From: an uncultured Dyadobacter sp. | Lineage (GTDB): Bacteria > Bacteroidota > Bacteroidia > Cytophagales > Spirosomataceae | Assembly (NCBI GenBank): GCA_937880795.1 | Contig: CALGRQ010000169.1 | Coordinates: forward strand, 1 to 9,509 | DNA: 9,509 nt | Direction of reading: 5' to 3' | Part shown: positions 1-7,212 of the stretch, one piece after another | Position numbering within the stretch: the stretch's first letter is position 1 | Layout: the number at the start of each line of letters is the position of its first letter | Made by a program: the position numbers and the translations under genes | The notes under the pieces: generated by a model | Told to the model about the DNA's origin: nothing | The model's input: only the letters and a program-made list of their open reading frames with translations | The model's database searches: none

Positions 1-912
1 TGATATTTTTTTTAATGCATTGTAGTATAGTTTGTCACGATCCGGATGGGTAGACTTTTCCTTTACAAATTGTAGTCTATGTATGTCGGTGTCAATCAGT
101 GCGTCGGGTTCCTGATCAGTCGCATGGAGATCGAGGAGCCTTTGGTATATGTGTAAGGCTTTGTATTCCAATGCACTGGTGTCACGGGTTTCGAACTTAT
201 GTTTGGAAAATGAAGTGGCCGGACTAAATGCTGCATCATCGTTGATTTCGAATGCATAGGCCGGTTTCTTAATATCCCGTTCATTGGAAGAAAAATAATC
301 TAAAGCTTTGAATGCTAGTAAATCAAATAATGTAGGTCTTAACTTTCTTGCATTTCCTTCGATAATTATTGCTTCAAAATCATTTAGTTTTGAATTTTTG
401 AGCAACGCTTCATTTTGTAAAGAAAGCAGGTATAAAGCACTTATTTTGGCGTGTAGTTCCTCACTACTCCATGTGGCTAAATCTTCTTTCTTAAAGTCAT
501 TGGTGGAAGTGCGTTGGTAAAGTTTCCACCGATTATTTTGAAGATAACGGTAGTATGAAGTAGCCAAGAGACTGGTGAATATAGATTTCGCAGGTTCTGA
601 ACTCCCCGCTATTTCTTTTTCCAAGTCCTGAATCGATAAAATTTGATTCATTTCCCGATTTTCTTCCTGAAGTTTCGACATGTAAACAACCGCTTTAATG
701 AGCTGGTCGTCTTTCTTTTCTGCTTTTGCCTTATCGTATATCTTTTTTACCTCTTCCAGTGCCGATTTTGGCAGGTTTTTGGTGATGCGATCTTCTACCA
801 ATTTCCATTGGTTATCGTAGGAGGTAGCCACATTTTGTGCGTTAAGTGAGTTACAGTAGAAAGAAAAAAGAAGGAATATCCAAGGGATAATGTTTCGAGG
901 GCTAAGTTTCAT
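1..912 (-). CDS. Alpha-2-macroglobulin family protein, N-terminal part (runs off left edge)
   Basis: The frame is open for 304 codons from the ATG at 912 to the first base of the window, so only the N-terminus is present. Residues 1-25 form a signal peptide (MKLSP, a hydrophobic run IIPWIFLLF, then NSLNA before QN), so the product is exported. The mature part is helical and charged, including YDNQWKLVED, LPKSALEEVKKIYDKAK and DDQLIKAVVYMSKLQEENRE. I recognise this as the start of the very large (often about 1,800-2,000 residue) Bacteroidota proteins related to alpha-2-macroglobulin (COG2373, MG2-containing). Relatives are thought to act as periplasmic or surface protease traps; the diagnostic macroglobulin and thioester regions lie outside the window. 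An in-frame ATG at 948 would add 12 residues before the signal peptide, so 912 is preferred. The desaturase upstream ends in a terminator, so this gene is probably transcribed separately. Family assignment is from remembered N-terminal resemblance. Confidence 0.8.
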   Translation of the reverse strand, partial: MKLSPRNIIPWIFLLFSFYCNSLNAQNVATSYDNQWKLVEDRITKNLPKSALEEVKKIYDKAKAEKKDDQLIKAVVYMSKLQEENREMNQILSIQDLEKEIAGSSEPAKSIFTSLLATSYYRYLQNNRWKLYQRTSTNDFKKEDLATWSSEELHAKISALYLLSLQNEALLKNSKLNDFEAIIIEGNARKLRPTLFDLLAFKALDYFSSNERDIKKPAYAFEINDDAAFSPATSFSKHKFETRDTSALEYKALHIYQRLLDLHATDQEPDALIDTDIHRLQFVKEKSTHPDRDKLYYNALKKIS

Positions 913-1063
913 AGATCGTGATGATAGTTTTATTTCGATGACAATCATTTGGCTTAAATGGTTGAAATATAGTGAAAAATAATTCGCAAAAATGTGTTTC
1001 AATAGGTTAGAGATATGCTTGGACAGGTCGCAGTTGAAATGTTAACTTGGAAAGTACCTATAC

Positions 1064-1102
1064 AAAAACAGCCCAACATTGGTGGATGTAGGGCTGTTTT
1101 TT
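1064..1102 (-). terminator. Terminator after the desaturase gene
   Basis: An 11-bp perfect stem, AAAAACAGCCC at 1064-1074 paired with GGGCTGTTTTT at 1091-1101, encloses a 16-nt loop. Read on the minus strand the GC-rich part of the stem is followed by a T-run, which is the form of an intrinsic terminator. It lies 27 nt past the desaturase stop codon. The opposite strand also ends in a T-run, so the element could work both ways, though no plus-strand gene is seen to its left. The rest of 913-1128 shows no gene. Confidence 0.8.
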
Positions 1103-1128
1103 AAGAGTGGATAAATTCTCGATAATGC

Positions 1129-2259
1129 CTAGTCTAGTACCGGCTCCAACGGATTGCTGGTAATTACATTTCTCAACGGCTTAGCTCCCATGCTTCTGAG
1201 CATACGTACATGCGAACCAAGAGCATCCATAAAATTTTTCTTGGCGTTGTAGTCATGGCCAAATTCTCTTGCAACTTCCTTCACAATAGGGGATAGCGAG
1301 CGGTAGTGTATATGCGAAATGGAAGGAAATAAGTGGTGTTCGATCTGGTAATCCAAGCCCCCGATATACCAAGATAATATTCGGTTGCTACCGGCAAAGT
1401 TTGAAGTCGTTTGTAGTTGATGCACGGCCCATGCGTTTTCGACGTTGCCAGACTCATCCGGTTCGGGCTGGTCCGTACCTTCTACCACATGTGCCATCTG
1501 AAAAACCGTACTAAGTATAATACCAGAAGTGCAGTGCATGGCAAGGAAGCCTAGCGCCCATTCACCAAAAGTGATGGGCAAGAAACACATCGGGATAACC
1601 AGAATAAATATTACGTATGCAATTTTGCTGATAAACAGGCGAATAAGTTCTTTTTTTGGAAAGGGCTTGGTCAACCCTGATGCTGACATTTTATTAAATA
1701 AAGAGATTTCCTTGAAGTCTTTCCAAAGGAAAGAAATGGTCATTAGGCTGTATAAGAAAAATGCGTAAATGTGTTGATAGCGATGAATAGATTTGTACTT
1801 TTCCTGAAAAGACAATCTTAAAAGAAATTTCCCGGTAATGTCCTCATCCACTTCGTGAATGTTGGTATAGGTGTGATGAAGCCGATTGTGCTGTACCTCC
1901 CAATTGTATGCATTCCCCCCCAATAGGTATATAGACGCTCCAAAAAGTTTATTGAGAATTTTAGACTTCGACAGCGAGCAATGAATGGCGTCATGCATGA
2001 CGGACATCCCTACACCTGCAACGCCAAGCCCCATCATCACTGCCAAACCAAGCATGACTACGTGGGAAAAATGACCCGACAGAATTAAAAAATAAGGGAT
2101 AAGGTAGAGCGCAAGCATGAAAATGGCTTTGTATAAAATGCCATCTCCGCCCGATTTACAAAGATTATTGGTAATGAAATACTGGTCGACGCGCTGACGT
2201 AGGATTGGGAAAAATGCGGACTTGTCTCTATTAGAGAATTTAATCTTCTGATACTGCAT
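1129..2259 (-). CDS. Membrane fatty-acid (acyl lipid/acyl-CoA) desaturase
   Basis: A 376-residue integral membrane di-iron desaturase (fatty acid desaturase family PF00487, COG3239). It should insert a cis double bond into a membrane-linked or CoA-linked acyl chain, using oxygen and electrons from a partner protein. All three histidine boxes are present: HDAIH (89-93), HNRLHH (124-129) and QIEHH (305-309), with a further conserved-looking His in QMAHV (257). Hydrophobic segments lie at about 42-62, 66-88, 162-178, 211-230 and 235-256, leaving the histidine boxes on the cytoplasmic side as in the family. A glutamine opening the third box is typical of front-end and bacterial linoleoyl-CoA-desaturase-like members, but no fused cytochrome b5 domain is present, so a separate ferredoxin or similar donor is needed. 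The double-bond position cannot be told from sequence. The gene stands alone, with its own promoter-like site and terminator. The likely role is control of membrane fluidity. Confidence 0.9.
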   Translation of the reverse strand: MQYQKIKFSNRDKSAFFPILRQRVDQYFITNNLCKSGGDGILYKAIFMLALYLIPYFLILSGHFSHVVMLGLAVMMGLGVAGVGMSVMHDAIHCSLSKSKILNKLFGASIYLLGGNAYNWEVQHNRLHHTYTNIHEVDEDITGKFLLRLSFQEKYKSIHRYQHIYAFFLYSLMTISFLWKDFKEISLFNKMSASGLTKPFPKKELIRLFISKIAYVIFILVIPMCFLPITFGEWALGFLAMHCTSGIILSTVFQMAHVVEGTDQPEPDESGNVENAWAVHQLQTTSNFAGSNRILSWYIGGLDYQIEHHLFPSISHIHYRSLSPIVKEVAREFGHDYNAKKNFMDALGSHVRMLRSMGAKPLRNVITSNPLEPVLD

Positions 2260-2342
2260 AAAAGCAAGGCAAATGAATGAAGCCTGTAAGAAGATTTTCT
2301 CCTTTGACCTATATGGAACGGTTAATGCTTCTGAATATTAGT

Positions 2343-2372
2343 CAAAAATATACATTAATTGCTGCGGTCAGA
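2343..2372 (-). promoter_or_regulatory. Candidate Bacteroidota-type promoter for the desaturase gene
   Basis: On the minus strand TATTTTTG (complement of 2343-2350) matches the Bacteroidota -7 consensus TAnnTTTG exactly. Eighteen nt upstream is TCTG (complement of 2369-2372), a weak fit to the -33 TTTG. Transcription would begin near 2336 and give a leader of roughly 75 nt. That leader contains AAAGGAGAAAA, but about 40 nt before the ATG, too far to act as a normal ribosome site. Motif match only. Confidence 0.4.
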
Positions 2373-2434
2373 GAATTATTTCAGATTTGAGTCATTTATC
2401 CCAATAATATGATGTAAATCTTGAAATAAGTATA

Positions 2435-2472
2435 AAAAAAATAGGTTAACAATTGTGTTAACCTATTTTTTT
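2435..2472 (-). terminator. metK: Terminator after metK
   Basis: A 16-bp perfect stem (2435-2450 with 2457-2472) has a 6-nt loop. The core GTTAACCTA/TAGGTTAAC is flanked by a 7-base A-run and a 7-base T-run, so each strand ends in a U-tract after the hairpin. It lies 21 nt past the metK stop codon. The symmetric form would also stop plus-strand transcription. Confidence 0.9.
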
Positions 2473-2493
2473 GAAAATGTATATACTTAACTC

Positions 2494-3774
2494 TTACAGG
2501 TTAAATTTCGCTTTGATCTGATCGGCAAAATCTAGTTTCTCCCAAGTGAAAAGTTCAACTTCAACCTCTTTTTCCTCTCCGTTGGCTCCCTTGAACGATT
2601 TCTTTACAACTTCATTCTTACGTCCCATATGGCCATAAGCAGCTGTTTCAGAATAAATCGGGTTACGCAGTTTCAAACGTTGTTCAATCGCGTAAGGACG
2701 CATATCGAAGATCTCTCCAATTTTTTCGGCAATCACTCCGTCGTGGTCCGCTACTTTTGACGTTCCGTAGGTGTTTACATACAATCCGCAAGGTTTGGCA
2801 ACACCAATGGCATAAGAAACCTGTACCAGTACTTCGTCACATAGTCCGGCTGCAACCATGTTTTTAGCAATATGACGGGTGGCATAGGCAGCTGATCTGT
2901 CTACTTTGGAAGGATCTTTTCCTGAAAATGCACCACCGCCGTGGGCACCTTTTCCACCGTAGGTATCTACAATAATCTTACGACCTGTAAGACCTGTATC
3001 ACCATGTGGTACACCGATTACAAATTTTCCGGTTGGGTTGATGTGGTGTGTAATATCGCCAGTGAAAAGCTTTTGAAGCTCAGGAGTAAGCTTTGCTTTT
3101 ACACGAGGAATTACAATATTGATTACGTCTTCTTTGATTTTTGCCAACATTTTTTCTTCGGAATCAAAATCATCGTGTTGTGTAGAAACAACAATGGTAT
3201 CGATACGCAAAGGAACGTTATCGTCGCTATATTCAATGGTAACCTGCGATTTTGCATCTGGTCTCAGGTATGAGATCAATTCAGGTTCGTTGTTCCGGAT
3301 ATAGGACATTTCCTGAAGGATTTTATGAGCAAGATCCAATGCTAACGGCATATAGTTTTCAGTTTCGCGCGTTGCGTAACCGAACATCATACCCTGGTCA
3401 CCTGCACCTTGTGCATTGGCTTTATCTTCAAAGCTTGTGCTGGCTACCGCACGGTCAACACCTTGGTTGATATCTGCACTTTGGTCGTGAATAGCTGAAA
3501 GAATGCCGCAAGAATTGGCTTCAAACATATACTCACTTTTTGTATAACCAATTTTGCGAATCACCTCACGGGTTATTTTCTGAACATCCAGGTAGGTATT
3601 GGTTTTTACTTCACCTGCAAGTACAACCTGTCCGGTTGTAACCAACGTTTCACATGCCACCTTACTATCCGTGTCCCATGCTAAGAAGTTGTCAATCAGT
3701 GCATCTGATATTTGGTCTGCTACTTTATCGGGATGTCCTTCAGATACGGACTCCGAGGTAAATAGATATGGCAT
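2494..3774 (-). CDS. metK: S-adenosylmethionine synthetase (methionine adenosyltransferase)
   Basis: A 426-residue cytoplasmic enzyme that joins methionine and ATP to form S-adenosylmethionine, releasing phosphate and diphosphate; it normally acts as a tetramer or dimer of dimers. The N-terminus carries SEGHPDKVADQISDA (10-25) with the ATP-phosphate histidine (14) and metal-binding aspartate (16). Signature 1, GAGDQGMMFGY, is at 123-133 and the glycine-rich signature 2, GGGAFSGKD, at 279-287, followed by PSKVDRSAAY with the conserved lysine and arginine. The protein is about 40 residues longer than the 384-residue E. coli enzyme. Part of the excess is a charged stretch near 390-407 (KSFKGANGEEKEVEVE), which I recall as usual in Bacteroidota. 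The start at 3774 gives the canonical MPYLFTSESVSEGHPDK opening. The gene has its own promoter-like site and a strong terminator. Its product feeds methylation and radical-SAM enzymes, including the neighbouring LipA. Confidence 0.98.
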   Translation of the reverse strand: MPYLFTSESVSEGHPDKVADQISDALIDNFLAWDTDSKVACETLVTTGQVVLAGEVKTNTYLDVQKITREVIRKIGYTKSEYMFEANSCGILSAIHDQSADINQGVDRAVASTSFEDKANAQGAGDQGMMFGYATRETENYMPLALDLAHKILQEMSYIRNNEPELISYLRPDAKSQVTIEYSDDNVPLRIDTIVVSTQHDDFDSEEKMLAKIKEDVINIVIPRVKAKLTPELQKLFTGDITHHINPTGKFVIGVPHGDTGLTGRKIIVDTYGGKGAHGGGAFSGKDPSKVDRSAAYATRHIAKNMVAAGLCDEVLVQVSYAIGVAKPCGLYVNTYGTSKVADHDGVIAEKIGEIFDMRPYAIEQRLKLRNPIYSETAAYGHMGRKNEVVKKSFKGANGEEKEVEVELFTWEKLDFADQIKAKFNL

Positions 3775-3839
3775 AAGAACTAAATTTTGAAATGTTGTAT
3801 TCTGTTTGAATATATAGTTGAGTCCAACAGATTAGGATG

Positions 3840-3871
3840 CAAAATTGAACTTTTTTAAGAGATTAAGCAAA
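3840..3871 (-). promoter_or_regulatory. metK: Bacteroidota-type promoter for metK
   Basis: On the minus strand TTTG (complement of 3868-3871) is followed after exactly 20 nt by CAATTTTG (complement of 3840-3847). That is one mismatch from the TAnnTTTG -7 box at the expected spacing. A transcript would start near 3833 and have a leader of about 60 nt. The site lies beyond the lipA terminator, which fits independent transcription of metK. Confidence 0.55.
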
Positions 3872-3938
3872 CATTCTATTTGGAAAAATATTGAATAACT
3901 GTTTTAGAAAAAGCAAGATACATTGCTTTGTATAGCGC

Positions 3939-3970
3939 AAAGCCTTGCTCCGGTAGAAGAGCAAGGCTTT
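3939..3970 (-). terminator. lipA: Hairpin terminator after lipA
   Basis: A 12-bp perfect stem, AAAGCCTTGCTC at 3939-3950 with GAGCAAGGCTTT at 3959-3970, closes an 8-nt loop and starts 18 nt past the lipA stop. The T-tract on the minus strand is only the TTT at the stem end, so termination may be partial. GCTTTG (3925-3930) can alternatively pair with CAAAGC (3938-3943), so a competing fold exists. Confidence 0.65.
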
Positions 3971-3988
3971 ATGGAATGGGCTTGTTTT

Positions 3989-4867
3989 TTAGATAGGAAC
4001 ATTCACGTGGCGTTCTGCGTGGTAGCTGGATCTAACCAATGGTCCAGATTCCACGTACTTCAAGCCTCTTTTTAATCCTTCTTCTCTGTAATTGTCGAAC
4101 ATCTCAGGAGTAATCCACTCAATTACTTCATGGTGCATTTTGGTAGGTTGTAGGTATTGTCCCAGTGTCAGGATATCAAGACCATTCTCTACCAGGTCGT
4201 CCATCGCTTTATATACCTCGTCCTGGGTTTCGCCTAAACCCAGCATGATACCGGATTTGGTTCTTTGCCCGAATTCCTTGGTACGTTTAATCTGCTCAAG
4301 ACTTCTTGTATATTTTGCCTGAGGTCTAACTGCTCTATATAGTCTTTCGACGGTTTCCATATTGTGAGAAACAACTTCCTGGCCCGCTTCAATCATATGA
4401 ATGAGTGCATCCCAGTTGTTTTTTACGTCAGGAATTAGCGTTTCAATGGTAGTTTCAGGGGTATTTTCCTTCACCTGTCTAACAGTCTGATACCAGATTT
4501 CTGCACCACGGTCTTTTAGTTCGTCTCGGTTAACCGATGTAATCACGGCATGCTTCACTTGCATCAGTTTAATGGCTTCTGCTACACGACGTGGTTCATC
4601 TGCATCGTATTCGTTTGGCCGTCCTGTGGCTACCGCACAAAAACTGCAACTACGGGTACAAACATTTCCTAAAATCATAAAGGTAGCAGTTCCTGCACCC
4701 CAGCATTCGCCCATATTAGGGCAGCTCCCACTTTCGCAAATGGTATGAAGCTTGTAGTTATCAACCAACTGGCGAACTTTACGAAACTCCGGTCCTGCGG
4801 GAAGTTTAACTCTTAACCAATCGGGCTTTTTTCTACGTTCCGAAGGTATTACTGGTAATTCAATCAT
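3989..4867 (-). CDS. lipA: Lipoyl synthase (radical SAM)
   Basis: A 292-residue cytoplasmic radical-SAM enzyme that inserts two sulfurs at C6 and C8 of protein-bound octanoyl groups, making the lipoyl cofactor of 2-oxoacid dehydrogenases and the glycine cleavage H protein. Both iron-sulfur clusters are represented. The auxiliary, sulfur-donating cluster has Cys44, Cys49 and Cys55 in CESGSCPNMGECW. The SAM cluster has Cys70, Cys74 and Cys77 in CTRSCSFC. The C-terminal RSSYHA (279-284) supplies the serine ligand of the auxiliary cluster. Other family features are TSVNRDEL (110-117), a SHNMETV segment (167-173) and GLGETQDEV (210-218). Length is normal for the family. The start at 4867 gives a usual short N-terminus before KPDWLRVKLP. 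No lipB is seen next to it. A terminator-like hairpin ends 7 nt before the start codon, described separately. Confidence 0.98.
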   Translation of the reverse strand: MIELPVIPSERRKKPDWLRVKLPAGPEFRKVRQLVDNYKLHTICESGSCPNMGECWGAGTATFMILGNVCTRSCSFCAVATGRPNEYDADEPRRVAEAIKLMQVKHAVITSVNRDELKDRGAEIWYQTVRQVKENTPETTIETLIPDVKNNWDALIHMIEAGQEVVSHNMETVERLYRAVRPQAKYTRSLEQIKRTKEFGQRTKSGIMLGLGETQDEVYKAMDDLVENGLDILTLGQYLQPTKMHHEVIEWITPEMFDNYREEGLKRGLKYVESGPLVRSSYHAERHVNVPI

Positions 4868-4874
4868 AATCTAT

Positions 4875-4905
4875 AAAAACAGACAATCGTAAGTGTGCGA
4901 TTGTC
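4875..4905 (-). terminator. Hairpin plus U-tract immediately upstream of lipA (terminator or attenuator)
   Basis: An 8-bp perfect stem, GACAATCG at 4882-4889 with CGATTGTC at 4898-4905, has an 8-nt loop. On the minus strand it is followed by TGTTTTT, ending 7 nt before the lipA ATG. By form it terminates the upstream secreted-protein gene, whose stop is 15 nt before the stem. Its position against the lipA start leaves no room for a lipA promoter downstream, so it could instead modulate read-through into lipA or lipA translation. The only -7-like sequence nearby is TACGATTG (complement of 4884-4891), inside the hairpin and without a TTTG partner. Confidence 0.65.
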
Positions 4906-4920
4906 GATGAGTAACATGTA

Positions 4921-5673
4921 TTACTTTTTCTTGTTGCCAAAATAAATGGTCAAATAACCCGAAGTAAAGAAATTGCGATTTTCTGCCTGGAGCATAATTT
5001 CGGGTTTCCTGGTATATGCCTCAGTTAGAAAACCAATCTCTAATCCGGTAACATTTTCCCGAAATGCACTTAGCTCGAAACTTAAAGCGGCTTTTACGTG
5101 TAAACCGGGCACAATTTTTGTTTTTCCAAAGCCCTGGAAAAAGCTTCCAGCACCAATAAATTCTCCAGTTGTGGCATCTGCGATGGGCAATGTCTCGATA
5201 CGGCCATCCTGCTGACGCACTTTTATCATATAAGGTTTTTCAAGGCCCAGGGTAGGACCTGCTGCCAAAATAGCACTGATGGATATACCTTCATCTTCAT
5301 GCCTGTTGAAGAGGGTAATTTCACGGCCATATTCGGGGCGTAGTGCAAAAAGGTAATTTGCTTTTCCCCTTATATTACGCGAACCTCCACCATAACCTTG
5401 TTCGGTAAATTCTTTGGGATGCTTCACATTTACCAACTCTAGGGCGAGGTAGCGGTATTGGTTTTTACCCCATAGTTTTGACGACAAAGCTGATGATTGT
5501 CTGAAAACAAAACCGCCAAGAATGCCTGAGTTCGTGTTGGTTGTTAGTCCGGCAGATGTAAATGTTTTATAAGTGTCCTGATCATCCTCCGCCTTTGTTC
5601 GGCGCTGAGCAAATAAATCTGTCGACATTGCGATCAGAACCAATGCAGAAAGTAAAAGTTTTACACGCATCAT
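4921..5673 (-). CDS. Secreted protein of unknown function, possible outer-membrane beta-barrel
   Basis: I do not recognise a named family in this 250-residue protein. Residues 1-22 form a clear signal peptide (MMRVKLLLSALVLIAM, then DLFA before QRR), with no lipobox cysteine, so it should pass the inner membrane. The mature part begins with a charged linker (about 23-35) and then has alternating hydrophobic and polar, glycine-rich segments. Examples are GILGGFVFRQS (50-60), YRYLALELVNV (74-83), ANYLFALRPEYG (105-116), SISAILAAGPTLGL (131-144), GLHVKAALSFEL (190-201) and the last segment GYLTIYFGN (239-247). These could be strands of an eight- to ten-strand outer-membrane barrel, although the C-terminus adds a KKK tail after the final aromatic strand. 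It lies 53 bp upstream of lipA on the same strand, with a terminator-like hairpin between. The second ATG (5670) is an equally possible start. The barrel idea is inference from residue pattern. Confidence 0.75.
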   Translation of the reverse strand: MMRVKLLLSALVLIAMSTDLFAQRRTKAEDDQDTYKTFTSAGLTTNTNSGILGGFVFRQSSALSSKLWGKNQYRYLALELVNVKHPKEFTEQGYGGGSRNIRGKANYLFALRPEYGREITLFNRHEDEGISISAILAAGPTLGLEKPYMIKVRQQDGRIETLPIADATTGEFIGAGSFFQGFGKTKIVPGLHVKAALSFELSAFRENVTGLEIGFLTEAYTRKPEIMLQAENRNFFTSGYLTIYFGNKKK

Positions 5674-5863
5674 ATATGATTTATATCTCTGTAACTACAA
5701 TCAGAACTGTGGTATGAAGGGTGAAGATACTAATTAAAGATATATCATCATTGTCCCGGACTTCAGTTTAACGGTTTTTTGTACATTTATGTTCTCGTGT
5801 GCATGAAGAAAATATGGATAAACCACCATCTTCACATCGGTTTACAGAATTATATGACATAAA

Positions 5864-5929
5864 ATGAGGTTTAAACCTTATTACAAGTATTGCGGACAAC
5901 CTGGTCTGCACAAATTCTTACTATTTTGA
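5864..5929 (+). other. Short upstream ORF overlapping the waaA start region
   Basis: An ATG at 5864 opens a 21-codon frame (MRFKPYYKYCGQPGLHKFLLF) that ends in TGA at 5927-5929. This stop overlaps the TTG at 5926-5928 that is the most family-like start of waaA, an arrangement resembling the ATGA overlap of translationally coupled genes. No strong ribosome site is seen before the ATG. It may be a leader peptide or chance; coding is unproven. Confidence 0.25.
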
Positions 5930-7194
5930 CAACAATTTTTTATCAGTTTTTTATCAACCTTTTTCCATTCTTGATGCGTGTTGCCGGCAATTTTAGCCAT
6001 AAAATACGACTAGGGGTAGAGGGTCGAGATGGATTATTAACGCGTTTGGATGAAGTTTTTCAGAAGCAGGCGAATGGGAGGCCGGTTGCCTGGTTTCACG
6101 CGGCCTCGCTGGGAGAGTTCGAACAGGGGCGTCCGGTCATGGAGCGATTTAGAGAAACCTATCCGGATTATTTTATATTGCTTACTTTCTTTTCTCCTTC
6201 TGGCTATGAAATTCGCAAGAACTATGGAGGAGCTGATTATATATGCTACTTACCGATTGATACGCCATCCAACGCAAAGGCGTTTGTCGAGATCGTGAAA
6301 CCTCGTGTGGTTTTCTTTATCAAGTATGAATTTTGGTATAATTACCTCAAAGCGCTCCGTAAATCGGGAGCATTGATTTATTCATTTTCTACCATTTTTA
6401 GACCTTCGCAGGCGTTCTTTAAATGGTATGGTGGCTTCTACCGTGGTATGCTCTCGTTGTTCGACCATATACTGGTTCAGAATCAGCAGTCGCTGGATTT
6501 GTTAAAAGGAATCGGGGTATACCAGTGTTCTCTCGCCGGCGATACTCGTTTTGACCGCGTCAGTACGATTGCCTCGTCTGTAAAGGACCTGCCCGAGATT
6601 GCTGCTTTCGTAGGCGATAAGACTTGCCTGGTGTTGGGCTCGGTTTGGGAATCGGACATGGAGGTAATAATCCCTGCGGTGAATGCGTTTGAGCAGCCGT
6701 TGAAAATGATTATTGCTCCTCACGAAATAAAACCGGAGGAAATAACCGCTTGGCGAAGCAAGTTCTCCAGAACCTCCATGCTATACTCCGAATACGTTAA
6801 AAATGCGGATCTACGCGCCGATATACTGTTTATTGATAACATCGGCATGTTGTCGTCGCTGTATCGGTATGGTCATATAGCTTATATAGGCGGTTCTTTT
6901 GGCGGAGGCTTACACAACGTTTTGGAAGCATCTACTTTTGGTTTACCCGTGATGTTTGGAAACAAAGGATACCATAAGTTTCAGGAGGCCAAAGATCTGA
7001 TTGAAGAAGGTGGAGCGGTTGCCATTGCGAATGCGGAGGAAGCAACGGCTTGTCTGCAAAAATGGTATGACCCCTCGGTGCGATCAGATGCGGGAATGGT
7101 TGGAAAATCTTATGTAAGCCGACAAACAGGTGCGACGAAAGCTGTGATGGCGGTTGTTGAAAAAGAGTTGGGCGTAAAGCGGAGTGGACTTTAG
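5926..7194 (+). CDS. waaA: 3-deoxy-D-manno-octulosonic acid (Kdo) transferase
   Basis: A family 30 glycosyltransferase (also called kdtA) that moves Kdo from CMP-Kdo to the lipid A precursor at the cytoplasmic face of the inner membrane, an early step of the lipopolysaccharide core. Counting from TTG 5926 the protein has 422 residues, normal for the family. A hydrophobic N-terminal anchor (about 3-22) precedes LGVEGRDGLL. The N-terminal domain has FHAASLGEFEQGRP (57-70) with the presumed catalytic glutamate at 64. GDTRFDRV is at 205-212 and APHEI at 264-268. The C-terminal donor-binding motif GGSFGGGLHNVLEAS is at 322-336. There is no ATG between the in-frame stop at 5872 and the ATG at 5974, and starting at 5974 would remove the anchor. 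TTG 5926 places the anchor as in relatives; TTG 5890 would add 12 residues. The gene is convergent with the ROK regulator, 18 bp away. Confidence 0.95.
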   Translation: MTTIFYQFFINLFPFLMRVAGNFSHKIRLGVEGRDGLLTRLDEVFQKQANGRPVAWFHAASLGEFEQGRPVMERFRETYPDYFILLTFFSPSGYEIRKNYGGADYICYLPIDTPSNAKAFVEIVKPRVVFFIKYEFWYNYLKALRKSGALIYSFSTIFRPSQAFFKWYGGFYRGMLSLFDHILVQNQQSLDLLKGIGVYQCSLAGDTRFDRVSTIASSVKDLPEIAAFVGDKTCLVLGSVWESDMEVIIPAVNAFEQPLKMIIAPHEIKPEEITAWRSKFSRTSMLYSEYVKNADLRADILFIDNIGMLSSLYRYGHIAYIGGSFGGGLHNVLEASTFGLPVMFGNKGYHKFQEAKDLIEEGGAVAIANAEEATACLQKWYDPSVRSDAGMVGKSYVSRQTGATKAVMAVVEKELGVKRSGL

Positions 7195-7205
7195 ATGCCA
7201 CTCCG
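7180..7205. terminator. Hairpin at the waaA/ROK convergent junction
   Basis: CGGAGTGG at 7180-7187 pairs with CCACTCCG at 7198-7205 (8 bp, 10-nt loop). The left arm lies in the last waaA codons and the loop holds the TAG stop. On the plus strand it is followed by TGTTATAT, a poor T-tract. With only 18 bp between the convergent stops, this is the only candidate element to limit read-through between the two genes. Confidence 0.5.
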
Positions 7206-7212
7206 TGTTATA

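Noticed and set aside
1..912. Lipoprotein signal in the alpha-2-macroglobulin-like protein, because of a cysteine at residue 20.
   Set aside because: The residues before it are SFY, which do not form a lipobox; an ordinary cleavage after NSLNA fits better.
956..995. Promoter for the alpha-2-macroglobulin gene (TTTG then TATATTTC on the minus strand).
   Set aside because: The spacer is only 15 nt and the -7 box lacks its final G, so the match is too weak to list.
2941..3470. Plus-strand open frames opposite metK, and similar short frames opposite lipA, waaA and the desaturase.
   Set aside because: They lie wholly inside well-supported genes on the other strand and their translations show no family features.
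3775..3839. A SAM riboswitch in the metK leader.
   Set aside because: From the promoter at 3840-3871 the leader is only about 60 nt. It shows only very weak pairing (for example GTTG/CAAC) and no SAM-I or SAM-II core that I can recognise.
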